Part shown: in pieces, positions 9,484 through 20,418 of the stretch | Layout of the letters: each line of letters opens with the position of its first letter | Position numbering within the stretch: position 1 is the first letter of the stretch | NCBI RefSeq assembly: GCF_000020945.1 | Contig: NC_011295.1 | Location: forward strand, 496,001 to 560,000 | DNA: 64,000 bases | Direction: 5' to 3' | DNA from: Coprothermobacter proteolyticus DSM 5265 | GTDB lineage: Bacteria; Coprothermobacterota; Coprothermobacteria; Coprothermobacterales; Coprothermobacteraceae | Program-made: the position numbers and the translations under genes | Notes under the pieces: model-generated | What the model was told of the DNA's origin: nothing | Seen by the model: the letters and a program-made list of their open reading frames with translations, nothing else | The model's database searches: none

Positions 9484-10194
9484 CTATTCCTTCCTTACGT
9501 CGCCGTTAAACTTGTATCCCACACCTCTCACAGTCAGTATGTATTTAGGTTCGTTCGGGTTGGGTTCAATTTTGTCTCTGAGCCACTTAATATGAACGTC
9601 CAAAGTGCGCTTATCTCCATAGTAGTCAGCACCCCAGATTTCATTTAGCAAATACTCCCGGGTTAACACTTCACCGGCTCTTGACATGAGTATGCGCAAA
9701 AGCTCAAACTGTTTTTTGGGTAGCAAGTATGACCGGTTGTTCACTCTCAGCTCATGACCGCGTAAGTCCAGGGCAATATCGTCGCAAACCAGTCTTCTTT
9801 CTCCCACTGTTTTTTTCATGCCATAAGTACGTCTAAGCACTGCCCTGACTCTGGCCACTAACTCGGGCAAGCTGAAAGGTTTTGTGATGTAGTCGTCAGC
9901 GCCAAGTTCCAATCCCAGAATTCGGTCTACTTCCTCTTCACGTGCTGTAACTACAATTATGGGTGTGTCATACTGGCTTCTTATCTCCTTAAGTATTTCC
10001 TTGCCATCTACCAAGGGTAGCATTAGGTCAAGTAAGACTAAGTTTGGCTGGTGTGCATAGAACTTTTCTAAAGCTTCTTTGCCGTTCATTGCCTTAATGA
10101 CTTTAAAGCCTTCTTTGGTAAGCTTTCGTTCGATGGCGTCCAGAATGTTTCGGTCGTCCTCCACGACTAGAATAGTTTCTGATTGGTTCTCCAT
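9484..10194 (-). CDS. phoB: OmpR/PhoB-family response regulator
   Basis: A 236-residue response regulator. The receiver domain has the acidic pocket VEDDRN, phospho-acceptor aspartate in LVLLDLMLP (near 57), the conserved T in VVTARE and the lysine in ITKPFS. The C-terminal winged helix (about 135-230) shows LLRILMSRAGEVLTREYLLNEIWG and GVGYKF. It forms an operon with phoR and phoU, so control of phosphate-starvation genes is the best inference. A tandem 14-bp repeat upstream may be its own binding site. Confidence 0.92.
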   Translation of the reverse strand: MENQSETILVVEDDRNILDAIERKLTKEGFKVIKAMNGKEALEKFYAHQPNLVLLDLMLPLVDGKEILKEIRSQYDTPIIVVTAREEEVDRILGLELGADDYITKPFSLPELVARVRAVLRRTYGMKKTVGERRLVCDDIALDLRGHELRVNNRSYLLPKKQFELLRILMSRAGEVLTREYLLNEIWGADYYGDKRTLDVHIKWLRDKIEPNPNEPKYILTVRGVGYKFNGDVRKE

Positions 10195-10214
10195 CTTAGT
10201 ACCACCACCTTCTT

Positions 10215-10242
10215 CTTAATAATGTTAACTTAACAGTGTTAA
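10215..10242. repeat. Tandem 14-bp direct repeat upstream of phoB
   Basis: Two adjacent units, CTTAATAATGTTAA and CTTAACAGTGTTAA, match at 12 of 14 positions. On the minus strand they read TTAACA-N3-TTAAG twice. Direct TTAACA-like repeats are the form of Pho boxes in Bacillus, though with a different period. The repeat sits between phoB and the divergent sirtuin gene and could control either. Confidence 0.6.
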
Positions 10243-10302
10243 AAATGCAACAGAATACCGAACAACCTGTTATAAAATGAAACAAAGTGGGGTGGTTAAA
10301 AC

Positions 10303-11040
10303 ATGCTGTCGGATTATGAGGCAGTAGCGAAACTATTGAAAAACTCAGGACATGCCGTGGTTCTTACTGGCGCTGGCATAAGCACTGAGAGCGGTATACC
10401 CGATTACAGGGGTCCTCAAGGGCTCTGGAGAAAATATGATCCCATAAAGTATGTGAGCAGATCCACCTTTGAAACAGATCCCAAGACGTTTTGGGAGTTC
10501 AATTTACCCATGTGGATGCAGTACAAAGCAGCAAAGCCCAATAAAGCTCATTTCCTCGTTGCTGAGTTGGAAAGGCTTGGATTCATAAAGGCGGTAATCA
10601 CACAAAACATTGATGGACTTCACAAGAGGGCTGGCAGCAAGAATGTGTACGAAGTCCATGGCAACCTTGAGACAGTTACTTGTTTGCGATGCCATAAGGA
10701 ATACCCTTTGGAAGAAGCTTGGAAGCAATTCAACGACTGTAACATACCTCAATGCAGCTGCGGAGGACTATTGCGTCCCAATGTGGTTCTTTTCGAAGAT
10801 CCCATGCCCGATACGTTTTTCCAAGCAGTCAGGGAAGTAGAATCAAGCGATCTAATGATAGTTATGGGAAGTAGTCTTGAGGTGTATCCCGTAGCCCAGC
10901 TGCCAGCCATGGTTTCTAAATTGGTGGTCGTGAATCTGCTACCAACCCCTTATGACGACAGGGCAGACTACGTTTTCCACGAAAGTACTGGAGAATTCTC
11001 TGAAAAGTTGGCCTCTGTGTTGGGTATCAAGTTATCTTGA
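10303..11040 (+). CDS. NAD-dependent protein deacylase, Sir2 family
   Basis: A sirtuin of 245 residues. It shows GAGISTESGIPDYRG (near 22-36), TQNIDGLHKRAG, the catalytic histidine in EVHGNLE, a four-cysteine zinc site (CLRC ... CSCGG) and the late GSSLEV and VVNLLPT NAD contacts. The enzyme removes acyl groups from lysine using NAD+. The cofactor-binding residues look complete. A TGTTATAAA extended -10 is at 10268-10276, and the ribosome site GGGGTGG precedes the ATG. CobB/SrtN-type is likely. No acetyltransferase gene lies beside it. Confidence 0.95.
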   Translation: MLSDYEAVAKLLKNSGHAVVLTGAGISTESGIPDYRGPQGLWRKYDPIKYVSRSTFETDPKTFWEFNLPMWMQYKAAKPNKAHFLVAELERLGFIKAVITQNIDGLHKRAGSKNVYEVHGNLETVTCLRCHKEYPLEEAWKQFNDCNIPQCSCGGLLRPNVVLFEDPMPDTFFQAVREVESSDLMIVMGSSLEVYPVAQLPAMVSKLVVVNLLPTPYDDRADYVFHESTGEFSEKLASVLGIKLS

Positions 11041-11153
11041 AGAGAGATATTGTGTGCATTGCACATGTGGCATGTAAAGAGGGTAAAATTACCAAGTAAT
11101 GCCAATTCTGGGTTATCTTGTTTTTTTAATCAATGATTGATTAGGAGGTTAAT

Positions 11154-11924
11154 GTGCGGAAAATACTGGTTGCAAACGATGATGGCATTTTTGCAGAAGG
11201 TATAAATATTTTGGTGACACATCTTCTTAAATGGGGAAAGGCAGAAATAACTGTGGTAGCTCCTGATAGGACAAAGAACGCTACCAGTCACTCTCTCACC
11301 TTGGATTCCATCCTGCGACTCAGAAAAGTGTTTATGCCCAACGGTTACGAGGGTTATACTGTGGTAGATGGTTCGCCTGCTGACTGTGTGCTGGTGGCAC
11401 TGAACGATTTGGTTCCCGATACAGACTTAGTCATTGCTGGCATCAACCATGGTACGAACTGTGGTATTGATGTGCTTTACTCAGGAACAGTGGGCGCTGC
11501 TTCGGAAGGTGTGGTTAACGGTAAACCTTCTATTGCTATTTCCTCAGAAAGCCCAGAAAGGGAACACCTTGAAATCACCGCTCAAGTGCTGATCAGCTTA
11601 TTGGATCAAGGATTGTTAAATGCTACCAGCAGTGATTGGGTTTTGAACATTAACGTGCCTGCACTTAAGCTGGAGGAAATTAAAGGGGTTGCCTGGGCAA
11701 CCATGAGTCGTCATGGCTGGACTAATAGGGTTCAAAGACGTGAAGATCCCCGAGGCCAGATTTACTACTGGGTTACTGGGGAACGGTCAAAACCAGAGCA
11801 AAGCAACAATGGGGATTATCAGTTGCTAAGCCAGGGTTTCGTAACGTTAACGCCAGTTGGTCTCGATCTTACAGATCATGAATCGCTAAAGGAGCTGTCA
11901 AGCAGGTTCGTATTCCAGCTTTGA
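11154..11924 (+). CDS. surE: 5'-nucleotidase SurE
   Basis: A 256-residue SurE, a metal-dependent survival phosphatase acting on nucleoside 5'- and 3'-monophosphates. The N-terminal ANDDGIFAEG supplies the two metal-binding aspartates, followed by the conserved SHSLT and AGINHGTNCGIDVLYSGTVGAASEG. The GTG start follows AGGAGG. Its 3' end overlaps the convergent trmB gene by 27 bp. Confidence 0.94.
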   Translation: MRKILVANDDGIFAEGINILVTHLLKWGKAEITVVAPDRTKNATSHSLTLDSILRLRKVFMPNGYEGYTVVDGSPADCVLVALNDLVPDTDLVIAGINHGTNCGIDVLYSGTVGAASEGVVNGKPSIAISSESPEREHLEITAQVLISLLDQGLLNATSSDWVLNINVPALKLEEIKGVAWATMSRHGWTNRVQRREDPRGQIYYWVTGERSKPEQSNNGDYQLLSQGFVTLTPVGLDLTDHESLKELSSRFVFQL

Positions 11925-12857
11925 TGGAGGTTGCACGTTTATCCTTTTTATGTTTCCATTTGATATTTGATTTGCAATTAACCAAATAAGGGATTTTACG
12001 TTTTCTGTTTTGAAAACGTCAGCGTGGTTGTCTAACTTGACGATGAAACCTTCTCTGTGTGGACTAACGGAAATATAAACACGCTGCTGTAGTGAAACCC
12101 CAATGAAGTCATCATCACTGACAATGGCTGGGATTAGTAGCATTGCCTGATTATTACTAAAGGGTTCCCACAACTTAATAGTGCCGAACGTGGTTCTATA
12201 AGTTCCTGCTTTCAGTGTGCCATGTGAATCATGCACTATTGCGTGAGGCATAATTACCTCCTTGTCTAAGTAGTTAGGCACTGAAACATGCCGCTTTTTT
12301 CTAAGTACAACTTTGTAAATTTTCTTACCTTGACTTACCCACTTCTGTTCATATTTCGTTCCAACTTGAACCTCGTTCCTAACCGCGTAATCAGCTAACG
12401 AAAAGAGTCCGCTTTCTTCAGAGTTTCTAATAGCTTCTTCGGCGTATTCTTTCACGTCGGTCTGAAGCTGCAAGATCGCGTTGTCCACAAGGCGTGAGGC
12501 GTATATCTGTAGTTTTGGTAATGTAAAAAGTCTCCTTGATGCATGTTTCTTGTGAGGCCAAGGTAAGGGAAAGTTGATGTACAATGCGTCTACGCTTCTT
12601 TCCGAAAACAGCTCTCTGAGGCCCCAAATACCGTCCATAAGCAGCAGCGCAGTTTTCGTGTGATCAATCACTTTCATGGCTTTTTCCACGCTTAAGAGCG
12701 AGACCTCAAATCCTACTACGTTGGTACCGGTTGTCTCTAATGTTTTCAAGAACTTCCCGTTACCGAACCCAATTTCCACTGCGAGCGGATTCTTCTCTGG
12801 AAAGATGGCATCCCAATTTAAGGGAAAAGAGCTCGTACTTTGAGGTTTTATCAGCAT
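11898..12857 (-). CDS. trmB: tRNA (guanine-N7)-methyltransferase TrmB with C-terminal extension
   Basis: A 319-residue protein. Its first 200 residues are a TrmB methyltransferase: SAM-binding VEIGFGNGKF and the catalytic block INFPLPWPHKKHASRRL. It methylates G46 of tRNA. About 115 further residues (from VSVPNYLDKE onward) are not part of the core enzyme. Long C-terminal extensions are known in TrmB from some thermophiles. It lies 9 bp after the rhomboid gene and ends inside surE on the other strand. Confidence 0.88.
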   Translation of the reverse strand: MLIKPQSTSSFPLNWDAIFPEKNPLAVEIGFGNGKFLKTLETTGTNVVGFEVSLLSVEKAMKVIDHTKTALLLMDGIWGLRELFSERSVDALYINFPLPWPHKKHASRRLFTLPKLQIYASRLVDNAILQLQTDVKEYAEEAIRNSEESGLFSLADYAVRNEVQVGTKYEQKWVSQGKKIYKVVLRKKRHVSVPNYLDKEVIMPHAIVHDSHGTLKAGTYRTTFGTIKLWEPFSNNQAMLLIPAIVSDDDFIGVSLQQRVYISVSPHREGFIVKLDNHADVFKTENVKSLIWLIANQISNGNIKRINVQPPSKLEYEPA

Positions 12858-12866
12858 AAAACAAGC

Positions 12867-13547
12867 TCACCAATAGTAAGGCGTGGAATAAGGTTCACTT
12901 CTTCGGCGCCTTCGGACTATGGGTAGTACCATAAATGCCACAATGACTCCGAAAACAAACCCTCCGATGTGCGCCCAATATGCCACGTAGCTCATGCTGT
13001 TAAGCAGTGTGGGTAGTACGTTTCCTTGAAAGAACCAGATCAAAAGCCAGAACCAAGCCGGAATATTTACCACGGTAACGAAGAAGATCAGGAATATTAA
13101 AGTGGCTATGTAGGCGTGTGGATAGAACACCAAATAAGCGCCCATAACTGCGGATATGGCACCAGAAGCGCCAACGAAAAACTCGGCACTTTGAGGCATC
13201 ATGTAAATATGAGCAAGCCCTGCGACCATTCCACCAATTAGGTAAAACGGAATGTAGAATTTACCGAAATCTCCCTCAATGTTATCTCCAAATATGAACA
13301 AAAACCACATGTTTGATATTAGATGGTACAGGTTTCCATGTAACCACATGCTTAAAAACAACAAGCCCCAGGGTGTCAAGTTTAGTGGGTTCACAGAAAT
13401 CATACTCAAGAATTTTTGTGGACTAATGTAGAAGGAATCTGGTAGCAGCGGTTGTACGAACGCATACACGATGATGTTTATGACAATAATGAGAATCGTC
13501 CTAACCGGAAAAGTGCGACGTCTATTTATATCGAATAACGGAAACAT
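12867..13547 (-). CDS. Rhomboid-family intramembrane serine protease
   Basis: A 226-residue membrane protein with about six or seven helices. The active-site serine is in GASGAISAVMGAY (near residue 128) and the paired histidine in YWAHIGGFVFG (near 193). The HGNLYHLISNMWFL segment matches the conserved HxxxN region of helix 2. Rhomboids cut transmembrane helices of other proteins. A basic tail (RRRRR) ends the protein. Its start overlaps the upstream protease gene by 26 bp, so the two proteases are co-translated. Confidence 0.93.
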   Translation of the reverse strand: MFPLFDINRRRTFPVRTILIIVINIIVYAFVQPLLPDSFYISPQKFLSMISVNPLNLTPWGLLFLSMWLHGNLYHLISNMWFLFIFGDNIEGDFGKFYIPFYLIGGMVAGLAHIYMMPQSAEFFVGASGAISAVMGAYLVFYPHAYIATLIFLIFFVTVVNIPAWFWLLIWFFQGNVLPTLLNSMSYVAYWAHIGGFVFGVIVAFMVLPIVRRRRRSEPYSTPYYW

Positions 13548-14364
13548 CTGTGGGAGCCTCTACGTTTTTGGAGTAGGAGACTGCTCGCTGTGACCCTGCG
13601 GGCTGCGGGTAAAGCATGAGCAGGTCGTAAATCTCTTTTGGCATGGAGGTGTCAATGTTCAGATTCAACTGCTTGGCCTCTTCAGCGAAGATGGGGTTAT
13701 CATGTGTGTAATACCCTTCGCAAAGCAGGGTTGCTACTTCTTCGGCTTTCTCTTCGTCCATGTGCTTTCTTAGAAACCACTTTACAGTGTCTTTGACCTG
13801 GTCAATAGCTTTGCGACTTATGTCAGCCAATATGAGGGTTTGATCATCAACGTTTTGAACACCTTTGTCCTTGACAGCTTGCAATATGCTGGCTGCAGGC
13901 AAGCCATTAATTTGTGGGTCCAATGGTCCAATCACAGCGTGCTTGTCCATGATAATTTGATCCGCTGCCAACGCGATTAGTGTGCCACCGCTCATGGCAT
14001 AGTGAGGTATTATCACTGTAGTCTTTGCGGGGTGCATATAGAGTGCCCTTGCAATTTGTTCAGCTGCGAGTACCAAACCACCCGGTGTGTGCAGTACTAA
14101 GTCAATGGGAGTATCGGGAGGTGTACTTCTAATAGCAGTCAAAACGGCTTCAGAATCTTCCATGGTAATGTATCTGGCAATTGGTAGCCCCCACAGAGCC
14201 ACGCTTTCTTGCCTGTGAATCAAGGTAATTAAACGAGAATGCCTTTTCTTCTCCCATGCACGTATGAGTGTCTGCCTGGCTGCCTGCAAGTAATGTTGAT
14301 GCACAGCCGGGGACATGGCAGAAAAGATTATGATAAGCCAAAGTAAACTCCACAGTACATCCAA
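13522..14364 (-). CDS. Membrane-anchored ClpP-like serine protease (SppA/SDH proteinase family)
   Basis: A 280-residue protein with one N-terminal membrane helix (about residues 3-18) and a Clp-fold protease domain. LHTPGGLVLAAEQIARAL is the oxyanion region, the probable nucleophile serine is in YAMSGGTLIALAA (near 125), and VIGPLDPQI follows. This matches the serine dehydrogenase proteinase/SppA-like group. The TTG start has AGGAGG 8 bases upstream. It is first in a unit with rhomboid and trmB, suggesting membrane protein quality control. The real substrate is unknown. Confidence 0.82.
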   Translation of the reverse strand: MDVLWSLLWLIIIFSAMSPAVHQHYLQAARQTLIRAWEKKRHSRLITLIHRQESVALWGLPIARYITMEDSEAVLTAIRSTPPDTPIDLVLHTPGGLVLAAEQIARALYMHPAKTTVIIPHYAMSGGTLIALAADQIIMDKHAVIGPLDPQINGLPAASILQAVKDKGVQNVDDQTLILADISRKAIDQVKDTVKWFLRKHMDEEKAEEVATLLCEGYYTHDNPIFAEEAKQLNLNIDTSMPKEIYDLLMLYPQPAGSQRAVSYSKNVEAPTDVSVIRYK

Positions 14365-14467
14365 GGAAATAACCTCCTTTCAGTTATTTGAATTATATTA
14401 TATTCGGCAAAAATAAGAAATGTTAAGAAAACTCTCGGTTGATGTACTCAGCTGGCAAAAAATGTTC

Positions 14468-14473
14468 TATAAT
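14468..14473 (+). promoter_or_regulatory. Candidate -10 box directly before atpI
   Basis: TATAAT lies exactly 6 bp before the atpI ATG at 14480. No Shine-Dalgarno is visible before that ATG. If used, transcription would start at or next to the A of ATG, giving a leaderless message. No convincing -35 box is seen. Confidence 0.4.
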
Positions 14474-14479
14474 TTGGGC

Positions 14480-14749
14480 ATGCCAAGAAGGTTTAGAAAA
14501 ATACGGAAGCAAAGAAAACCTGTAGAAGCTGGATCGGGCAGGTTCTGGGCGGCGTTCAGTGACGCTTACACCTTTGGAGCAACCCTGCTTGTGTCCATGG
14601 GTATTTTTGGTGTGGCCGGCTACTACTTGGATCAGTGGTTGGGCACATTACCCACATTTACAGTGGCATTGCTGCTGATTGGCATCTATTTATCTTTTAG
14701 AGTTTTTATAAAAGACGTTCTGAAGCGAGGAAGGGTAAGAAATGGGTAA
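14480..14749 (+). CDS. atpI: AtpI/AtpZ-like ATP synthase accessory membrane protein
   Basis: An 89-residue protein with a very basic N-terminus (PRRFRKIRKQRK) and two membrane helices (about residues 28-50 and 57-77) of the F0F1 gate/AtpZ type (GYYLDQWLGT followed by a second helix). Family members assist c-ring assembly or Mg2+ handling. It overlaps atpB by 8 bp. The frame is open to an ATG at 14420, but that start would add 20 residues with no ribosome site. I favour 14480 by protein length. Confidence 0.75.
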   Translation: MPRRFRKIRKQRKPVEAGSGRFWAAFSDAYTFGATLLVSMGIFGVAGYYLDQWLGTLPTFTVALLLIGIYLSFRVFIKDVLKRGRVRNG

Positions 14750-15380
14750 TGAACTCACGCTTTCAGTGAACAGTTTTTATTGGAGTTTTGTAGTTACTGG
14801 GTTACTGTGGTTACTGTGCTGGTATATAAGCTTGAAGGCAAAGGAAGAGGGCACGTGGAAGTACGCAGTCATGGCTTTATGGAATTGGCTGGTTTCCTAT
14901 GGAAAAGAACTTCTCGGTGATTATGCTGAGGAAGTTATGCCTTTTCTAGCCACATTTTTTGTTTACATTCTAACGGCGAACTGGTTGGGGCTGCTACCTG
15001 GATTTGTAGCTCCCACACGTGACCTATCTGTAACAGTAGGTTTGGCTTTACTTTTGCTCATTTGGATACATGCTTATGCCATAAGAAAAATGGGATGGAA
15101 GAAGTATCTTGCTGTGTTTTTCTCTCCGGCGTGGTGGATGTTCCCTTTAAACTTGATGGAACACATAACCAGGTTACTGTCTCTGTCTGTACGTCTTTAT
15201 GGTAACGTATCAGGTGAACATTTGGCTGTTGCTGTCATATCTTTGCTAGTTCCTTTGATTGCGCCCATACCGTTATTGGGCTTAAGCATGTTTACAGGTT
15301 TCATTCAGGCATACATTTTTATGACTCTGGGTATGGCTTATACCGCTGAGTTTTTGGAAGAAGGAGGTCTTTTAACATGA
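14742..15380 (+). CDS. atpB: ATP synthase F0 subunit a
   Basis: A 212-residue polytopic protein. The essential arginine of the proton path is in SLSVRLYGNVSGEHLAVAVI (near residue 150). Later polar residues sit in the final helices (GFIQAYIFMTLGMAYTAEF). It ends in the usual acidic tail. At 212 residues it is shorter than the E. coli protein (about 270) but normal for compact bacterial versions. It overlaps atpI by 8 bp and atpE by 4 bp (ATGA). Confidence 0.95.
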   Translation: MGNELTLSVNSFYWSFVVTGLLWLLCWYISLKAKEEGTWKYAVMALWNWLVSYGKELLGDYAEEVMPFLATFFVYILTANWLGLLPGFVAPTRDLSVTVGLALLLLIWIHAYAIRKMGWKKYLAVFFSPAWWMFPLNLMEHITRLLSLSVRLYGNVSGEHLAVAVISLLVPLIAPIPLLGLSMFTGFIQAYIFMTLGMAYTAEFLEEGGLLT

Positions 15381-15616
15381 GTAATGTAGTTGCTGCCATT
15401 TTATCTGCTGGATGGCCGTTGGGCATTGCAGCTGGATTAGCTGCTTTGGGCATGGGAATAGCTGCGGGAAAGGCTTTTGAGGCCATTTCTCGTCAGCCTG
15501 ATGCATCTGGAGACATAAGAAGCTTGACGCTTATAGCTTTTGCTTTTATTGAGTCTTTGGTTATCTACGTTCTGGCTGTGGCTTTCTTGATGCTGTTTGT
15601 TAGACCAGGCGTTTAG
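15377..15616 (+). CDS. atpE: ATP synthase F0 subunit c
   Basis: A 79-residue hairpin protein. The conserved loop is RQPDASGDI and the ion-binding glutamate is E59 in AFIESLVIY. Compared with the Na+-binding c subunit of Ilyobacter tartaricus, the Gln32 position is Met26, Val63 is Phe57 and Thr67 is Leu61; only the Glu and Ser remain. The site therefore looks proton-specific. The ATG overlaps the atpB stop. Confidence 0.96.
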   Translation: MSNVVAAILSAGWPLGIAAGLAALGMGIAAGKAFEAISRQPDASGDIRSLTLIAFAFIESLVIYVLAVAFLMLFVRPGV

Positions 15617-15645
15617 TGAGCAAGTGAAGAGCTGTGTGATGGACT

Positions 15646-16380
15646 ATGACCTTTAACTGGTTTTCGCTAGCAGCAGCCGTTGTTAACTTACTGATTCTTT
15701 ATTGGATACTTCAGAGATACCTGTTTGGTCCACTGCTGAAGACCATAAAAGACCAGCAAGAGCAGTGGTTACAGAAGGAAAAAGAACTACAGCAGAAAGA
15801 ACTGGAGATTGCGTCCAGAGAAGAACAATTAGAACATGAGCGACAGGAGCTTGAGTACGAGGTTAGGACGTACTACGAACAGGCCATGAAAGAAATAGAG
15901 GCGTTTAAGGAAAATGAGCAGGCCGATGCTAGGAAGAAAGCAGAGACAGTTTATCAACAAATTGTAAATGCGGCTAGAACCGAAGCCGATCGCATTAAGA
16001 AAGAAGCCTTGCAGCAGATCGACGATACCATAAAGGACGTTGTGACAAATGTCTACAAAGCATTTTTCCAGGGGCTAAACCACAATGGTGACTTTGTTGC
16101 TCTGCTGCTAGAAGGCCGTATTGATGAGATAAAGCCCTTGCTTGGGCAAGGACGTTCATACATCTTTACCAGCTCTCATCCACTTGACGATAAGCAGAAA
16201 GCCAGGGTGGAACATGTGCTCCAAGAAAAAGCCGGAGTTGGTGTATCCTCCTTTGAGGTGGATGAAGAGCTTGTTTTGGGCTTTCAGCTTTCCTGGAAAG
16301 CTGAGATGATCGAATACTCCCTGGCACAGCAGATCAGAGAGTACGTAAAGATTGAGGAGGCAGAAGGCATTGGAAGTTAA
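15646..16380 (+). CDS. atpF: ATP synthase subunit b fused to the C-terminal part of subunit delta
   Basis: A 244-residue protein; ordinary b is about 160. Residues 5-27 form one membrane helix and 28-140 a long charged coiled coil as in b. Residues about 165-240 match the C-terminal domain of delta: a strand, SSHPLDDKQKARVEHVLQEK, VDEELVLGFQL and a final helix. There is no separate atpH, and the delta N-terminal helical bundle that binds the top of F1 is not recognisable. Long b subunits without delta also occur in the alternate (N-type) ATPases. No clear ribosome site precedes the ATG, so coupling to atpE is likely. Confidence 0.85.
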   Translation: MTFNWFSLAAAVVNLLILYWILQRYLFGPLLKTIKDQQEQWLQKEKELQQKELEIASREEQLEHERQELEYEVRTYYEQAMKEIEAFKENEQADARKKAETVYQQIVNAARTEADRIKKEALQQIDDTIKDVVTNVYKAFFQGLNHNGDFVALLLEGRIDEIKPLLGQGRSYIFTSSHPLDDKQKARVEHVLQEKAGVGVSSFEVDEELVLGFQLSWKAEMIEYSLAQQIREYVKIEEAEGIGS

Positions 16381-17828
16381 GCGCGAGCTGCCTTTTAGAA
16401 TTGTTGTTCAGCCCCAAAGGTTGGAGAAGAAATTCTACGGCAGAGTAGTGGCTTACCGTGATGGCATAGCTACGGTGGAGGGCCTGGGAAACATTGGCTA
16501 CTACGAGACCGTGCAGTTTGAAGAAGGTGCAAAGGGCATTGTCATGGACGTGGACCCCCAGCTTTCCTATGTAGTTACCACCAGTGGTGAAGTCCACATA
16601 GGTGAAATGTGTCTGGCCACTGGCGAGGTACCTGCTATACCGGTGGGTTATGATGTGTTGGGAAAGGTGCTGGATCCACTTGGAAACGTCCTGGAGGGCG
16701 ACACTTTCACTCCTGCTCAGGTTTACCCGGTTGAGCGACCTGCTAAGCCCTTGTATGAAAGGTCTAGGGTCAACGAACCTGTGGAAACAGGTATTGCTGC
16801 CATTGACATGCTCATTCCAGTTGGGCACGGGCAAAGAGAGCTAATTTTGGGAGACAGGCAAGTAGGTAAAACCACATTAGCCACTGATATTCTCATAAAT
16901 CAAAAAGGTAAGGACGTTATAGGCGTTTACGTCAGTATTGGCCAGAAGGTTTCAGATACCGCTGCCATCATTAATAGTTTCAAGGTGAATGATGTCATGG
17001 ACCAAGTTGTCATGGTTGTAGCCGCAGCTAGCGACCCAGCCATTGTTAGGTTTTTAGCACCTTATGCTGGAGCTTCCATTGCTGAATATTTCATGGAACA
17101 AGGCAGAAAAGTAATCATCGTTTTTGATGATCTCTCCAAGCATGCTGTCAGCTACAGGGAACTTACGTTGCTCCTAAGGCGTCCACCGGGCAGAGAAGCT
17201 TATCCTGGCGACATCTTTTATGCCCATTCACGACTCTTGGAAAGAGCTGCCAAATTAACCAATGGCGGCTCCATAACAGCTTTTCCTATTTGTGAGACTC
17301 AGCTGGGTGATTTTTCAGCATACATTCCCACGAACCTCATCTCCATAACAGATGGTCAGCTGTTCCTTGACAGTGGGCTTTTTAATGCGGGTCGGCGGCC
17401 TGCCATAAACATTGGTCTGTCGGTATCCCGTGTAGGTGGGGCGGCACAGTACCCGGCGATAAGAAAGCTTTCTTCGGGTTTGAGATCCACATTGGCGCGC
17501 TATGAAGAATTGTCTGAGTTCACAAGATTTGGCGGCAAGTTGGATGATGCTTCTCAAAAAATCTTAAGCCGAGGAGAAAGAACGATTAAGCTTCTTGTAC
17601 AAGCAGCCCATGAACTGTACAGTTCGTTGGAACAAGCTGCACTACTCGTGCTCCTGAACAATGGGTACTTTGATGCAGCAGATGTGGGCAACGTTAAGGA
17701 AGTCTGGAACAGCGTACGCGAGTACTTGAGGACAGAAGTGCCTCAGCTGAAGAGTGTAGACCTCCATGAGCCACTAGACGATGAAACTACCAGGCTCATA
17801 CTCATGGCTGGCGAGAGGGCGATGAAAA

Positions 17829-17851
<23 letters not shown>
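16370..17851 (+). CDS. atpA: ATP synthase F1 subunit alpha
   Basis: A 493-residue alpha subunit with Walker A GDRQVGKT, VIIVFDDLSKHAVSYRE, and the arginine finger in LSVSRVGGAAQ. The TTG at 16370 has AGGAGG 9 bases upstream and gives normal length. An in-frame TTG at 16352 lies before the ribosome site and is rejected. The N-terminal 20 residues do not resemble the amphipathic helix of other alphas that docks delta, in line with the missing delta N-domain. It overlaps the end of atpF by 11 bp. Confidence 0.95.
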
Positions 17852-20341
<2,490 letters not shown>

Positions 20342-20406
20342 CCGGCGACTCAAAAATGCTGTACATAATCATGAACAACAGCGTCCCATGATGAGTAAAA
20401 CTATGC

Positions 20407-20412
20407 GATAAT
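20407..20412 (+). promoter_or_regulatory. Candidate -10 box directly before moeA
   Basis: GATAAT lies exactly 6 bp before the moeA ATG at 20419, in the same arrangement as the TATAAT before atpI. No ribosome site is visible. It would give a leaderless transcript. The -35 region is poor. Confidence 0.35.
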
Positions 20413-20418
20413 ATTTTC

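Noticed and set aside
8403-9648. Plus-strand open frames opposite phoR and phoB
   Set aside because: Shadow frames of well-supported genes with no ribosome sites or recognisable products.
15377-15616. Na+-specific ATP synthase
   Set aside because: The Gln, Val and Thr ligands of Na+ c rings are replaced by Met, Phe and Leu.
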